Shown: one piece after another, positions 16,575 through 25,510 of the stretch
Layout of the letters: every line of letters begins with the position of its first letter
How positions within the stretch are numbered: position 1 is the first letter of the stretch
Source of the DNA: an uncultured Brachybacterium sp.
Lineage (GTDB): Bacteria > Actinomycetota > Actinomycetes > Actinomycetales > Dermabacteraceae
Assembly (NCBI RefSeq): GCF_947500705.1
Contig: NZ_CANMSY010000001.1
Location: 496,001 to 560,000, forward strand
Direction: 5' to 3'
DNA: 64,000 nucleotides
Position numbers and translations under genes: made by a program
The notes under the pieces: generated by a model
The model's input: the letters and a program-made list of their open reading frames with translations, nothing else
Told to the model about the DNA's origin: nothing
Database searches by the model: none

Positions 16575-19500
16575 TCACTCCGCGACGGGCACGAAATCCA
16601 CCGGAGCCACGGAGGAGTAGCGGTCCTGCCGGATCGACACCACGCCCACACCGCCGATGAACGGGGCCAAAGCCTGCGGGTTCTTGCCCGGGTTCGCGAG
16701 GATCACCTGGAATCCGAAGTGACGGAAGGACTCCATCGCCGCGGTGATGAACTTGCCGGCGCCCTTGGAGAAGGCCTCGTCGATGATGATCGGGGCGTAG
16801 CGCGGCGCCTCCTGTCCGGTCCCTGCCAGCTGGTAGCGCAGAGCCGCGGCCAGGCAGAAGGTCGCCAGGCGCTCGTTCTGGCCACCCGAGAGCGGGCCGC
16901 CGGATTCGTGGGCGTGGACCACCGTGCCCTCGGCGTCGACCTCCTCGGCGTGGAAGTGCACGTGGCGGCGCACATCGAGGATCACCCGGGAGACCTGATC
17001 GTCGCGAGTGCGGGCCGAGCCGATCATGTCCATCAGGTGCCGCAGCGAGAGGAAGCGCTCCTCGGCCAGCTCGCGATCACGGGAGATGTCGTGCAGCGCG
17101 GAGCCGGCCACCGCCTCCTCGAGCGCACGCTTGAACTCGTCCAGCGCCGCCAGGTGCACGGGGCGCATCGACAGCTGCAGGTAGCGGCCGGAGTGGAACT
17201 CCACCTGCGCGAGCAGGGCGTTGATCCGCTGCAGGCGTTTGCGGATCTCCGCCGGTTCCCTGGCGATCGCCGTGGCCAGGGCCTGCACGTCACCGAGCGT
17301 GTTGCCGGTGAAGAACTCGAAGAAGCGGTCCTCGACCTCGGGCAGCTTCTCCTCCTCGATCCGCTGCAGGATCTCGAGGTAGTCGTCGGCCCCCTCGAGC
17401 GTGGGCGCCGTGTCGCCGGCCCGGGCGGGCCAGCGGCGGGAGAACTCGCGCATGGCGGTGCGCATGTCCTCCTCGGCGCGGGAGGTGCGACGGGTGAGGT
17501 CCATCAGCTCCGCATCCAGGGTCGCGGAGGCGTCCTTGGTGACCTGGTCGATCGTGGACAGCACCAGGGTGGGGGCGATCGCGGCGAAGCGCTCGGCCAG
17601 CTCCTGCTCAACCTCGGGGTCGAGCGCGGACCCGGCGACCCGCTCGCGCGCCTCGGCAAGGCGCTCATCGGCCCGTTCCGCCTGCTCGGCGAGCTTGCCG
17701 GCGCTGCGCACGACCTCCAGCAGCTCCTCATCGCTGTCCGCGATGGACCGCTCGACCTCGTCGATCTGCTGGGCCAGCTCAGTGAGCGCGGAGGAGCCGT
17801 CCTCCGCGGCACGCACCATGTCACGCAGGTTCGCCACCCGGCGGGCCACCGACGCCGCATCGATGTCGTCCCAGGTGACGGCGCTGATCAGCTGGAGCGC
17901 GTAGAGGCGCTCCTGGCGCCGCTCCCGCTCACCCTCGACATCCTTGCGCCGGGCCTGGGCCTCGAAGAGCGCCTGCTCGGCCCGGGTGCGCTCGGACTCG
18001 AACACCGCCCGCTTGGCCCGGTTGTCGAAGCCGAGCACCCACTGGGAGCGGTCGTTGATCTGCCGGTCGGCGTTCTTCTCGTGCCGGGTGGAGGAATGCT
18101 TGATCTGTCCCGAGCGCAGCACCGCCCGGTTCAGGCGGGTGAACTCCTCGAGGTTCTCCGCGCAGGTGTAGTCCATGCGGGAGGCGATCTCCTGGGACAG
18201 CCACACATGGAACTCGCCGTCCTTGACGTCGAGCTTCGCGGCGAGGGAGCGCTCGTCGATGGTCTTCGCCGGGCGGCGCAGGTCGGTGTTGACCCGGTTG
18301 TAGGAGATCCGACGGCGCAGCCTCGTGCGGTCGATGACCGCGGCGACCTCTCGGTACACCCGGTCCGGGACCAGGATGGAGCGGGCCAGTCCGCGCAGCG
18401 CCTGCTCGGCCGCGGCGGTCCACTCCTCCTCTCCGGTGCGCACCTGCAGCAGCTCGGCGGCGAAGGGCAGCTCCGCGGGCGAGATGCCCACCTCGGCGGC
18501 GATGTGGTCGCGCAGGGCCACATCCTCGGAGTGGAGGTTCGAGGCGCGGGAGGTCAGGGAGGTGAGCTCCTCTCGGGTGCGGGCGAGGGTCTGACCGAGC
18601 TCGCGGACGGCCGCCTCGGCCTCCCAGCGGGCCGCGTCGGCGCCCTTCTCCTCCGTCTCGAGACTCTCCCGCAGCGCCAGGACCTCACGCTGCAGGGCCA
18701 GGAACATGTCCTCGCCCGCCGGGGTGCGCAGCTCGACGGTCGCCAGCTGGGAGGCGAACTCGGTGCCCCGCTCGCGCCGCCGCTCGCGTTCGACCTCGAG
18801 GCCCGCGATCTGCTGCTTCCAGTCGTCGATCTCCCCGCCGCCGGCGCGCTTGCGCTGCTCCTTGAGCTGGGCGAGATCGGAGCGGGCCTCGGTCACGTCC
18901 TGGCCGAGGCGGCGCTGCTGCGCGGCGAGCCGGTCGCGCTCGAGCTGGAGCCGGTCGGTCTCGTCCCCGAGCAGGCGCACCAGATGCTGGGCCGCGAAGA
19001 CGTCGATATCGGCGCGGCGATCCACCAGCTCTCCGCCCCGGGAGCGCATCGCGGTCCAGTCCTCGTGGTTCCCGCGCAGGCCGCGCAGCAGATCCCGCTG
19101 CTCGCGGGCGGTCACCAGCGCCTCGTACACCTCGGAGAGGTTGTGGAAGTTCGCGAGCGCCTGATCCGCGAGGTCGAAGGTGCGCGGCGCATCGAGCATG
19201 TAGTCGCGCAGCAGCCCGTTGACGTCTCCGAGCTCCTTGGCGGACTGGATCTTGTGCAGCAGCCCCAGCGCCTTCTCGTCCGGGATCCCCAGCAGCTGGC
19301 TGAACGCCGCGCGGTACTCGCGGAACTGGCGGAAGGTCTGGGTACCCGGGTGCGCGGCCTCAAGGGCCTTGCCCTCGATCTGGGTGGAGACGAACTGGCG
19401 CAGGTCGGTGACGTCCAGCGGGGTCCGCGCGATGATGTAGAGGCTCTTGACGTCGGAGTCCGCGGAGTGCCCGGCGTGCAGCAGGAGCAGGCGTGAGAGC

Positions 19501-19982
19501 TGGACGGTGCCGCCCTGGCCGTCGCTGTAGCGCAGCGTGAGCACCGACAGGGTGGTCTTCTCCCGCAGCACTTCCTGGCTGAACTCCCCGGTGGCCTGGT
19601 CGTAGTGCATCGCCCAGGCGCCGCGCACATAGCTGGCCACGGTGCGGCGGTACTTCGAGCGCTGCGGCCCGGCGTCCGAGGCCGCGGCGTTGAACTGCAG
19701 GGTGCGGGGCGGGGTGAGCAGCGCGCTGATCGCATCCAGCAGGGTCGACTTCCCGGTGCCGGGACCGCCGGTGAGGAAGTAGCCCTTGGGGGAGATCTTC
19801 AGATCATGGGTGCCGTGGAAGGTCCCCCAGTTGGAGACCTGCACAGCCACCAGCCGCCACTGCCCCGGATGGGGATGGTCGGGATCGGTGGCCGTCCCGC
19901 CGGGCGCGGGCTCGGTCGGGACGCCGGGCAGGTCCAGTCCGTCCTGCTGCTGCGGGGTCACGGTCTCAGTCGTCGAAGGCAC
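16575..19982 (-). CDS. jetC: JetC/MksB SMC-like ATPase of a Wadjet-type system
   Basis: An SMC/MukB-like ATPase of about 1135 residues. The N-terminal half-head contains NWGTFHGTHDLKI and Walker A GGPGTGKST (72-80). Long charged coiled-coil arms flank a hinge-like region near the middle. The C-terminal half-head has the ABC signature LSGGQNERLATF and Walker B APIIIDEAFSKGAGKF. This is the motor subunit of JetABCD, which recognises and cleaves plasmid DNA, or of MksBEF condensins. The start is uncertain. GTG 19982 has a TACCCT -10-like box 6 bases upstream and is favoured as leaderless; GTG 20015 has a GGGAG close upstream and would add 11 residues. Its partners jetB and jetA lie on the same strand, 5.5 and 8 kb upstream. 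Confidence 0.9.
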   Translation of the reverse strand: MPSTTETVTPQQQDGLDLPGVPTEPAPGGTATDPDHPHPGQWRLVAVQVSNWGTFHGTHDLKISPKGYFLTGGPGTGKSTLLDAISALLTPPRTLQFNAAASDAGPQRSKYRRTVASYVRGAWAMHYDQATGEFSQEVLREKTTLSVLTLRYSDGQGGTVQLSRLLLLHAGHSADSDVKSLYIIARTPLDVTDLRQFVSTQIEGKALEAAHPGTQTFRQFREYRAAFSQLLGIPDEKALGLLHKIQSAKELGDVNGLLRDYMLDAPRTFDLADQALANFHNLSEVYEALVTAREQRDLLRGLRGNHEDWTAMRSRGGELVDRRADIDVFAAQHLVRLLGDETDRLQLERDRLAAQQRRLGQDVTEARSDLAQLKEQRKRAGGGEIDDWKQQIAGLEVERERRRERGTEFASQLATVELRTPAGEDMFLALQREVLALRESLETEEKGADAARWEAEAAVRELGQTLARTREELTSLTSRASNLHSEDVALRDHIAAEVGISPAELPFAAELLQVRTGEEEWTAAAEQALRGLARSILVPDRVYREVAAVIDRTRLRRRISYNRVNTDLRRPAKTIDERSLAAKLDVKDGEFHVWLSQEIASRMDYTCAENLEEFTRLNRAVLRSGQIKHSSTRHEKNADRQINDRSQWVLGFDNRAKRAVFESERTRAEQALFEAQARRKDVEGERERRQERLYALQLISAVTWDDIDAASVARRVANLRDMVRAAEDGSSALTELAQQIDEVERSIADSDEELLEVVRSAGKLAEQAERADERLAEARERVAGSALDPEVEQELAERFAAIAPTLVLSTIDQVTKDASATLDAELMDLTRRTSRAEEDMRTAMREFSRRWPARAGDTAPTLEGADDYLEILQRIEEEKLPEVEDRFFEFFTGNTLGDVQALATAIAREPAEIRKRLQRINALLAQVEFHSGRYLQLSMRPVHLAALDEFKRALEEAVAGSALHDISRDRELAEERFLSLRHLMDMIGSARTRDDQVSRVILDVRRHVHFHAEEVDAEGTVVHAHESGGPLSGGQNERLATFCLAAALRYQLAGTGQEAPRYAPIIIDEAFSKGAGKFITAAMESFRHFGFQVILANPGKNPQALAPFIGGVGVVSIRQDRYSSVAPVDFVPVAE

Positions 19983-20115
19983 CCGGTCAGGGTACCGAGT
20001 CCGGGCGCCTTCCACATGCTCCCGCTCCAGGGCGTCGGCGGGCGGCGCTCAGGGACGCTCCCAGTGGGACGGGGTCGGGCCCAGGGGACGGGGTCGGGGC
20101 CTTCCCCCGCCCGCC

Positions 20116-22086
20116 TCAGTTCTCAGGACGGCCCTGGCGCCAGTAGCCCATGAAGGAGACCTGCTTGCGGTTCAGTCCGAGCTCGGAGACGAGATGGCGG
20201 CGGAGGGTCTTGATGACGCCCGCCTCACCGGCCAGCCACGCGTAGAACGCGCCGTGGCCGGTGGTGGTCTCCCACAGGATGGTGTCGTCGATGTCGACGT
20301 CCTCGAGCTCCGCAGGCTCCTCCCGCTCCGAGCCCCCGTCCTGCACCGCCGCGGGTCCGTAGGCCTCGGCATCACGGAAAGCCTGGGCGTTCTCGCTCAT
20401 CAGGTCCCGCACCGCGGCGTCCAGCAGTTCACCGTGCGGTCGGTCCCCGCGCGCCAGCCAGGTGACCTGCACCCCGGAGCGGGTCAGCAGCTGCTGCTGG
20501 TCGCGGTGGTCGGGGACCTCGAGCAGCGCGTGGCCGCTGATCGAAGCGGGCAGCGCCTCGAGGATCGAACCGATCGCGGGCACTGCGGTCTCGTCCCCCA
20601 CCAGCAAGATGGTGCGTGCGGTGCCGGGCCGGAACTCGATGCCGCCGTAGTCCGGACCCACCAGAGCCCGGTTCGGGCCGAGCAGGGAGATGGTGTCGCC
20701 CACGGCGGCGTCCTTCGCCCAGCGGGCGGCCACTCCGCTGCCGGGGATCGGCTCGGGCTCGAGGTGGAGGACGAAGTCGACGTCGATCTCCGGCAGTCCG
20801 GAGAGGTTCCCGGGATGGCCGGCGGCGCGCTGGTCCCGCACGGTGTAGGTGCGCATCCAGCCACGATCCTCCGCGTCGATCTGCAACCAGCGGCGATACC
20901 AGTCGGCGTGGGTCTCGGGGTCCAGCAGGGCACCGGGGCGCACCGAGGCGAAATGATCCGCGCTCGCGGCGGGACCGGGGATGATCAGCTTGATCCGCAG
21001 GTCCAGCGGGTGCGAGTTGGTTCCGAAGTGGGCGAGATCCACCCCGGTGAAGGTGAGGCGCACCAGGCTGGGGCCCAGTTCGCGGCGGGCGGCGACGGTC
21101 AGCTCGAAGGCGAGCATGCTGCTGTGCTCGGCGGCGAGCACCAGACGGTCCTCGGTGATGGTCTGCATCGGATTCTCCTGCTCGTCGTGGTCTGCGCCGT
21201 CGCCCTGGGGCGAGGTGCTCTGGTGGTTCTGGGTGCTCTGGTGATTCGGGTCTGCTGCGGTCGCGCCCGCCGCGGCGACCTCGCCGGTCACGCCGGGGGC
21301 GTCCTTGCCGCGGCCCAGCGGCAGCACCATGGGGGTGCCGGTGACGGGGTCGGGGATGATGCGGGCCTCGAGGGCGAACACCTCCCGCACCATCCGCTCG
21401 GTGATGACCTCCCCCGGGGTGCCCTCCGCGTAGATCTCCCCGTTCCTCACGGCCACCAGGTGGTCGGCGTAGCGGGCGGCGAGATGCAGATCGTGCAGCA
21501 CGATGCCGACGGTGGTGCCGCGGTCGTGGTTGAGGTCGCGGACCACGTCGAGCACCTCGAGCTGGTGGGTCACGTCCAGGAAGGTGGTGGGCTCGTCCAA
21601 CAGCAGCACCTCCGTCTGCTGGGCGAGCGCCATCGCGATCCACGCCCGCTGGCGCTGCCCGCCCGAGAGCTCCTCGAGGAGCCTGTCCTGGAGTTCGTCG
21701 GTGCGGGTGACGGCCAGGGCGCTGCGCACCGCGTCCTCGTCGGCCTCGCTCCACTGGGGGAACAGGCCCTGATGGGGATAGCGGCCCCGGGAGACCAGCT
21801 CGCGCACGGTCACACCGTCGGGCGCGATGGGGCTCTGGGGCAGCAGGCCGAGCCGGCGGGCGAGCTCCTTGCCGCGCAGGGCATGGAGATCCTTGCCGTC
21901 GAGCATCACACTGCCCGCCCGCGGGGGCAGCAGGCGGGACATGCCGCGCAGCAGCGTGGACTTCCCGCACCCGTTGGCGCCGACGATGATCGTCACCCTC
22001 CCTTCGGGCAGAGCGAGGCTGAGATCGTGCACGATGTCACGACGGTGATAGGCGAGGGTCAGGTTCTGTGCGTGGATCTGGGCCAT
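20116..22086 (-). CDS. In-frame ABC ATPase plus siderophore-interacting protein
   Basis: One uninterrupted 656-residue frame joins two usually separate proteins. Residues 1-270 are a FecE/FepC-type ATPase: Walker A GANGCGKS (36-43), signature LSGGQRQR, Walker B VLLLDEPTTFLD, H-loop VLHDLH. Residues 307-656 form a FAD-dependent siderophore-interacting reductase, with MRTYTVRDQR, GDETAVPAI and the C-terminal VSFMGYWRQGRPEN. The Gln/Ser/Asp-rich linker (270-306) has no stop. Inside the linker an AGGAGA ribosome-binding site precedes an in-frame ATG at 21168, so the reductase (350 residues) could also be made alone. It powers ferric-siderophore import and releases the iron. It is the last gene of the siderophore operon. 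ATG 22086 is preferred over GTG 22089. Confidence 0.88.
   Translation of the reverse strand: MAQIHAQNLTLAYHRRDIVHDLSLALPEGRVTIIVGANGCGKSTLLRGMSRLLPPRAGSVMLDGKDLHALRGKELARRLGLLPQSPIAPDGVTVRELVSRGRYPHQGLFPQWSEADEDAVRSALAVTRTDELQDRLLEELSGGQRQRAWIAMALAQQTEVLLLDEPTTFLDVTHQLEVLDVVRDLNHDRGTTVGIVLHDLHLAARYADHLVAVRNGEIYAEGTPGEVITERMVREVFALEARIIPDPVTGTPMVLPLGRGKDAPGVTGEVAAAGATAADPNHQSTQNHQSTSPQGDGADHDEQENPMQTITEDRLVLAAEHSSMLAFELTVAARRELGPSLVRLTFTGVDLAHFGTNSHPLDLRIKLIIPGPAASADHFASVRPGALLDPETHADWYRRWLQIDAEDRGWMRTYTVRDQRAAGHPGNLSGLPEIDVDFVLHLEPEPIPGSGVAARWAKDAAVGDTISLLGPNRALVGPDYGGIEFRPGTARTILLVGDETAVPAIGSILEALPASISGHALLEVPDHRDQQQLLTRSGVQVTWLARGDRPHGELLDAAVRDLMSENAQAFRDAEAYGPAAVQDGGSEREEPAELEDVDIDDTILWETTTGHGAFYAWLAGEAGVIKTLRRHLVSELGLNRKQVSFMGYWRQGRPEN
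21166..21179 (-). promoter_or_regulatory. Internal ribosome-binding site and ATG for the reductase part
   Basis: On the minus strand AGGAG (21175-21179), 6 bases, then ATG (21166-21168) occur inside the fused frame, exactly where a free-standing siderophore-interacting protein would begin (MQTITEDRLV). This is a textbook initiation site, so a separate reductase product is likely. Confidence 0.65.
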
Positions 22087-22096
22087 CACGACGCGA

Positions 22097-23110
22097 TCAC
22101 CTTCCGTGTCCGGTGTTCGGGGTTCGGGTCAGCAGCCACAGCAGGAACGGGGCGCCGAGTGCTCCCGAGATCACGCCGGCCGGGAGCTCGACGCTGCCGA
22201 AGGCGTTCTGACCGATGATGTCTGCGAGCAGCACGATCGTCGCGCCCACCGCGGCGGCCATCGGGAAGCTCGGGCGGCCCGTGATCATCCGCGCCAGAGG
22301 CCCGGCGAGGAAGGCGACGAAGGACAGCGGCCCGGTGACCGCGACGGTCAGGGCGCAGAGGGTCACCGCGACCATGATCAGTGCGATCCGGGTGCGGGGG
22401 ACGGCGAGGCCCAGCCCGGTGGCGGTCTCGTCGCCCAGCTGCAGGATCTGCAGCCGGGAGACCAGCAGCACCAGGGCGGGGATCAGCACCGCCAGCGCGA
22501 GGGCGAGCACCACGACCCGGTCCCAGGTGGAGGTGGAGAGCGAGCCGACCATCCAGTGCATGACGTCTCCCGCGGTCTGGGAGGAGATGCGGGTCATCAG
22601 GTAGGAGATCAGGGCGCTGAGCGCCGCGGCGACCCCGATGCCCACCAGCACGAAGCGGTTGTCGACAGCACCCGAGCCGCCGGGACGAGCCGCTCCGGAG
22701 ACCAGCAGGATCAGCACCGAGGTCGCGAGCCCGCCCAGCAGCGCGAACCAGAACAGGGCGGTGCCCTGGGCCTGGAAGAAGGACAGGGCGATCACCGCTC
22801 CGGCCGAGGCGCCGAGCGTCACCCCGATCACGTCGGGGCTGGCCAGCGGATTGCGCAGCATGGTCTGGAAGACGGTGCCGGAGAGACCGAAGGCGACGCC
22901 CGCGAGCAGTGCGACCACAGCCGTGGGCAGGCGGTTCTCCCGCACGATGAAGGAGATCCCGGGGATCTCCTCCCCCAGGATCACCCGCAGCGCCTGGTCG
23001 GCGAAGATGAAGGGGGTCCCCACCAGCACGCGGACCACCACGAGGCCGGCCAGCACCACGGCGATCGCCAGGGGTCCGAGCAGGCGGCGCCGGCCGCGGG
23101 GCGCGTTCAC
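22097..23110 (-). CDS. FecCD-family siderophore ABC permease
   Basis: A 337-residue polytopic permease of the BtuC/FecCD family with about ten membrane segments. Family motifs include GVAFGLSGTVFQTMLRNPLASPDVIGVTLGASAGA, shown here by its LRNPLASPD core, and the C-terminal ATIVLLADIIGQ and LPAGVISGALGAPFLLWLL. GTG 23110 overlaps the stop of the other permease (GTGA), giving translational coupling; longer upstream starts lie inside that gene. It pairs with the other permease to form the membrane channel driven by the ATPase encoded 10 bp downstream. Confidence 0.93.
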   Translation of the reverse strand: MNAPRGRRRLLGPLAIAVVLAGLVVVRVLVGTPFIFADQALRVILGEEIPGISFIVRENRLPTAVVALLAGVAFGLSGTVFQTMLRNPLASPDVIGVTLGASAGAVIALSFFQAQGTALFWFALLGGLATSVLILLVSGAARPGGSGAVDNRFVLVGIGVAAALSALISYLMTRISSQTAGDVMHWMVGSLSTSTWDRVVVLALALAVLIPALVLLVSRLQILQLGDETATGLGLAVPRTRIALIMVAVTLCALTVAVTGPLSFVAFLAGPLARMITGRPSFPMAAAVGATIVLLADIIGQNAFGSVELPAGVISGALGAPFLLWLLTRTPNTGHGR

Positions 23111-24117
23111 AACCCCACCTGCCGACGGGTGCGGATGAGGACCACGAACACGGGCACGCCGATCAGGGCGGTCATGACCCCGACCTGCACTTCGGCGGGC
23201 GGGGCGATCACCCGGCCCACGACGTCGGCCACCAGGATCAGGACAGGTCCGGCGAGCAGGCACAGCGGGACGATCCGTCGGTAGTCACCGCCGACGGCGA
23301 GACGGGCGGCGTGCGGGACCACGAGGCCGAGGAATCCGATCGGCCCGGCGAGCGCCACGGCGCCTCCGCACAGCAGGATGATCGCGACGCCGAGGGCGAG
23401 GCGGGCTCGGCGCACGGGGACGCCCAGTCCGATCGCGGCCTCGTCTCCCAGGGCGAGCGCGTTCAGGGTGCTCGTCGCGAGCACCACGATGACGGCGCCG
23501 AGCAGCATGAAGCCGCCGACGGTCGCGACGTCGCCGAGGCTGCGCGCCCCCAGGGTCCCGACCTGCCAGAAGCGCATCCGGTCCAGGGACGCCTGGTCCA
23601 GCAGCACGAGCGCGTTGACCAGGGAGGCCAGGCCGGCGGTGAGCGCGGCACCGGCGAGGGCGAGCTTGACCGGGGTCGCCCCGTCCCGGCCGATCGAGGC
23701 GATCGAGTACACCAGCACCGTGCCCACCCCGGCACCGACGAAGGCGAGCACCATGAACTCGGTGACCTGGGAGATCGAGGCGATGTAGATCCCGAGCACC
23801 ACGGCCGCGGAGGCCCCGGCGTTCAGGCCCAGGATGCCGGGATCCGCGAGCGGGTTGCGGGTCATGCCCTGCATCGCGGCACCCGCCACGGCGAGCGCCG
23901 CCCCGACCGCGATCCCGGCGACGGTGCGCTGCAGGCGGGAATGGACCACGACGTGGTCCGCCAGGCTGCCGTCGTAGGCCGTCAGCGACTGCCAGACGAC
24001 GGCGGGGGCCACCGTGCGGGCACCGACCGCGAGGGAGAGCGCGACCGCGAGCAGCAGGGCCAGGAGCCCGCCCCCCAGCGCGAGCACGGTGGCACGGTGC
24101 GGTCCCGCCCGGTGCAT
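23107..24117 (-). CDS. FecCD-family siderophore ABC permease
   Basis: A 336-residue polytopic permease paralogous to its neighbour. Family motifs are GAAMQGMTRNPLADPGILGL near the second helix, GPIGFLGLVVPHAARLAVG and the C-terminal PAEVQVGVMTALIGVPVFVVLI. ATG 24117 has a GAGGGTG ribosome-binding site; GTG 24153 would add 12 residues. It follows the substrate-binding protein by 68 bp and overlaps the next permease by 4 bp. Heterodimeric FecC/FecD permeases are typical of catecholate and hydroxamate siderophore importers. Confidence 0.92.
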   Translation of the reverse strand: MHRAGPHRATVLALGGGLLALLLAVALSLAVGARTVAPAVVWQSLTAYDGSLADHVVVHSRLQRTVAGIAVGAALAVAGAAMQGMTRNPLADPGILGLNAGASAAVVLGIYIASISQVTEFMVLAFVGAGVGTVLVYSIASIGRDGATPVKLALAGAALTAGLASLVNALVLLDQASLDRMRFWQVGTLGARSLGDVATVGGFMLLGAVIVVLATSTLNALALGDEAAIGLGVPVRRARLALGVAIILLCGGAVALAGPIGFLGLVVPHAARLAVGGDYRRIVPLCLLAGPVLILVADVVGRVIAPPAEVQVGVMTALIGVPVFVVLIRTRRQVGL

Positions 24118-24185
24118 GCTGCGCACCCTCAGGGCCCTCGGCGCAGTGTCCACGGGGACCGGCTCCGCTGCTGTTCTCGTCCTGA

Positions 24186-25244
24186 TCAGTTCGTCGACGC
24201 CTCGGCGGCCTCGATCACCGAGGGCACGAAGTTCTCGATCGCCCAGGGCAGGCTGAGCGCGCTCGCGGCGGAGACCGAGAGGGTCAGGTGGTCGTCCGCG
24301 CTGAGCACCAGCCCGCCGCCGGAGACTGCAGGGATCTGTGCGAACAGGTCGTTGTCCTGGAAGGACTGGACGGTGTCCCCGGCGGAGGCCCAGGTGTAGA
24401 AGATGTCGGAGACGAGCTCGTCGGCGCGTTCCGCGGACCACTCCATGAAGAACTCGTTCTCGTCCTCGGTGTTCTCGGTGATCACCTCTGCCTGGGTCAT
24501 GCCCAGCGCGGTGAAGAACCGCGGGCGGGTGTCCCCACCGGTGTACAGGCTGATCGTGTTGTCCGCCAGGCCGAGCGTGCCGGCGATGAAGGTGGACTCC
24601 GCGACGGCAGGATTCTCCTCGCCGACCGCCGCGAGCTCTCCCTGGAGCCGGGAGATGACCGACTCGGCGTCCGCGCTGCGCCCGGTGGCCTGGCCGACTG
24701 CGGTCAGCACGTCCTCCCAGGCGGCGGTGTAGTTCGCGGCGAGGGGGCCGATGGTGGGCGCGATCTTCGTGAGCTGGTCGTAGTCCTCCTGGGTGAGCCC
24801 GGAGTAGGCGGCGACGATCAGGTCGGGGGTGAGGGCGGCCATCTCGTCGAGGTTCACGCCGTCCGCCTCGGAGTACATGGTGGGGGCGCTCCCGCTGTCC
24901 CAGCCGGCCCCGAGCTCCTCGAGCTTCGCATCGATCCAGTCGGTGGAGGAGCTGTCGTTCCCGCCCCACTCCACCAGCGGCATGCCGACAGGCACGATGT
25001 CCAGGGCGAGCAGGCTGTCGGCGTTGACCCAGGAGACGGTCACGATGCGCTGCGGGACGGCCGAGATCTCCGTCTCGCCGTAGAGGTGCGAGATCGTCAC
25101 GGGGAAGGCGCCGTCGGCCGCGTCGGTGGAACCGCCGCCGTCGGAGGCGTTCGAGAGCGCGCCACCCGTCTCCCCGGAGCAGGAGGCGAGGGTCGGGACG
25201 GCCAGCAGGGACAGTGCGACGAGTGCACGGCGTGAGAGCTTCAC
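24186..25244 (-). CDS. Siderophore-binding lipoprotein (ABC importer)
   Basis: A 352-residue FecB/FepB-type substrate-binding protein. The N-terminus (KLSRRALVALSLLAVPTLASC) is a lipoprotein signal with lipobox LASC and modified Cys22. The mature part has the two-lobed class III architecture: VPQRIVTVSWVNADSLLALDIVPVG, then LTPDLIVAAYSG and the long linking helix. GTG 25244 is chosen because it directly precedes the signal. It is the promoter-proximal gene of the uptake operon, and a DtxR/IdeR-like box lies about 41 bp upstream. The ligand is probably a ferric siderophore; which one cannot be told. No siderophore biosynthesis gene is in the window. Confidence 0.93.
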   Translation of the reverse strand: MKLSRRALVALSLLAVPTLASCSGETGGALSNASDGGGSTDAADGAFPVTISHLYGETEISAVPQRIVTVSWVNADSLLALDIVPVGMPLVEWGGNDSSSTDWIDAKLEELGAGWDSGSAPTMYSEADGVNLDEMAALTPDLIVAAYSGLTQEDYDQLTKIAPTIGPLAANYTAAWEDVLTAVGQATGRSADAESVISRLQGELAAVGEENPAVAESTFIAGTLGLADNTISLYTGGDTRPRFFTALGMTQAEVITENTEDENEFFMEWSAERADELVSDIFYTWASAGDTVQSFQDNDLFAQIPAVSGGGLVLSADDHLTLSVSAASALSLPWAIENFVPSVIEAAEASTN

Positions 25245-25284
25245 AGAAGGGGCCTCTCGAGGTGGGACCACCGGATATCGATGG

Positions 25285-25303
25285 TTAGGGAAGCCTCACC
25301 ATA
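25285..25303. promoter_or_regulatory. Candidate DtxR/IdeR iron box
   Basis: TTAGGGAAGCCTCACCATA matches 13 of 19 positions of the actinobacterial iron-box consensus TTAGGTTAGGCTAACCTAA, including the TTAGG left arm. It lies about 41 bp upstream of the siderophore-binding protein start. Iron-dependent repression of the operon is therefore likely. The regulator gene is not in the window. Confidence 0.6.
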
Positions 25304-25510
25304 TTGCGCAAGATCGGCGGTGCGCAATTCTCGGGCGCCGCCCTGCCCTCCGCTCAGGCGTGAGCAGCCCTCCCTATGGGACGCAGGTCACGCTCACCGT
25401 TCCGAGCGCCCCCCGAAGGGCTCCCCTCCGCCGCCGGGCCGGACGGCTCCGCGGCGCGGGCTGCACGGGCCCTCGCCGCGACTCGCCCGACAGGCCCACC
25501 GACCGAAGGG

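Noticed and set aside
16719-19496. Plus-strand frame of 925 codons opposite jetC
   Set aside because: Antisense shadow; the minus strand carries Walker A, signature and Walker B motifs.
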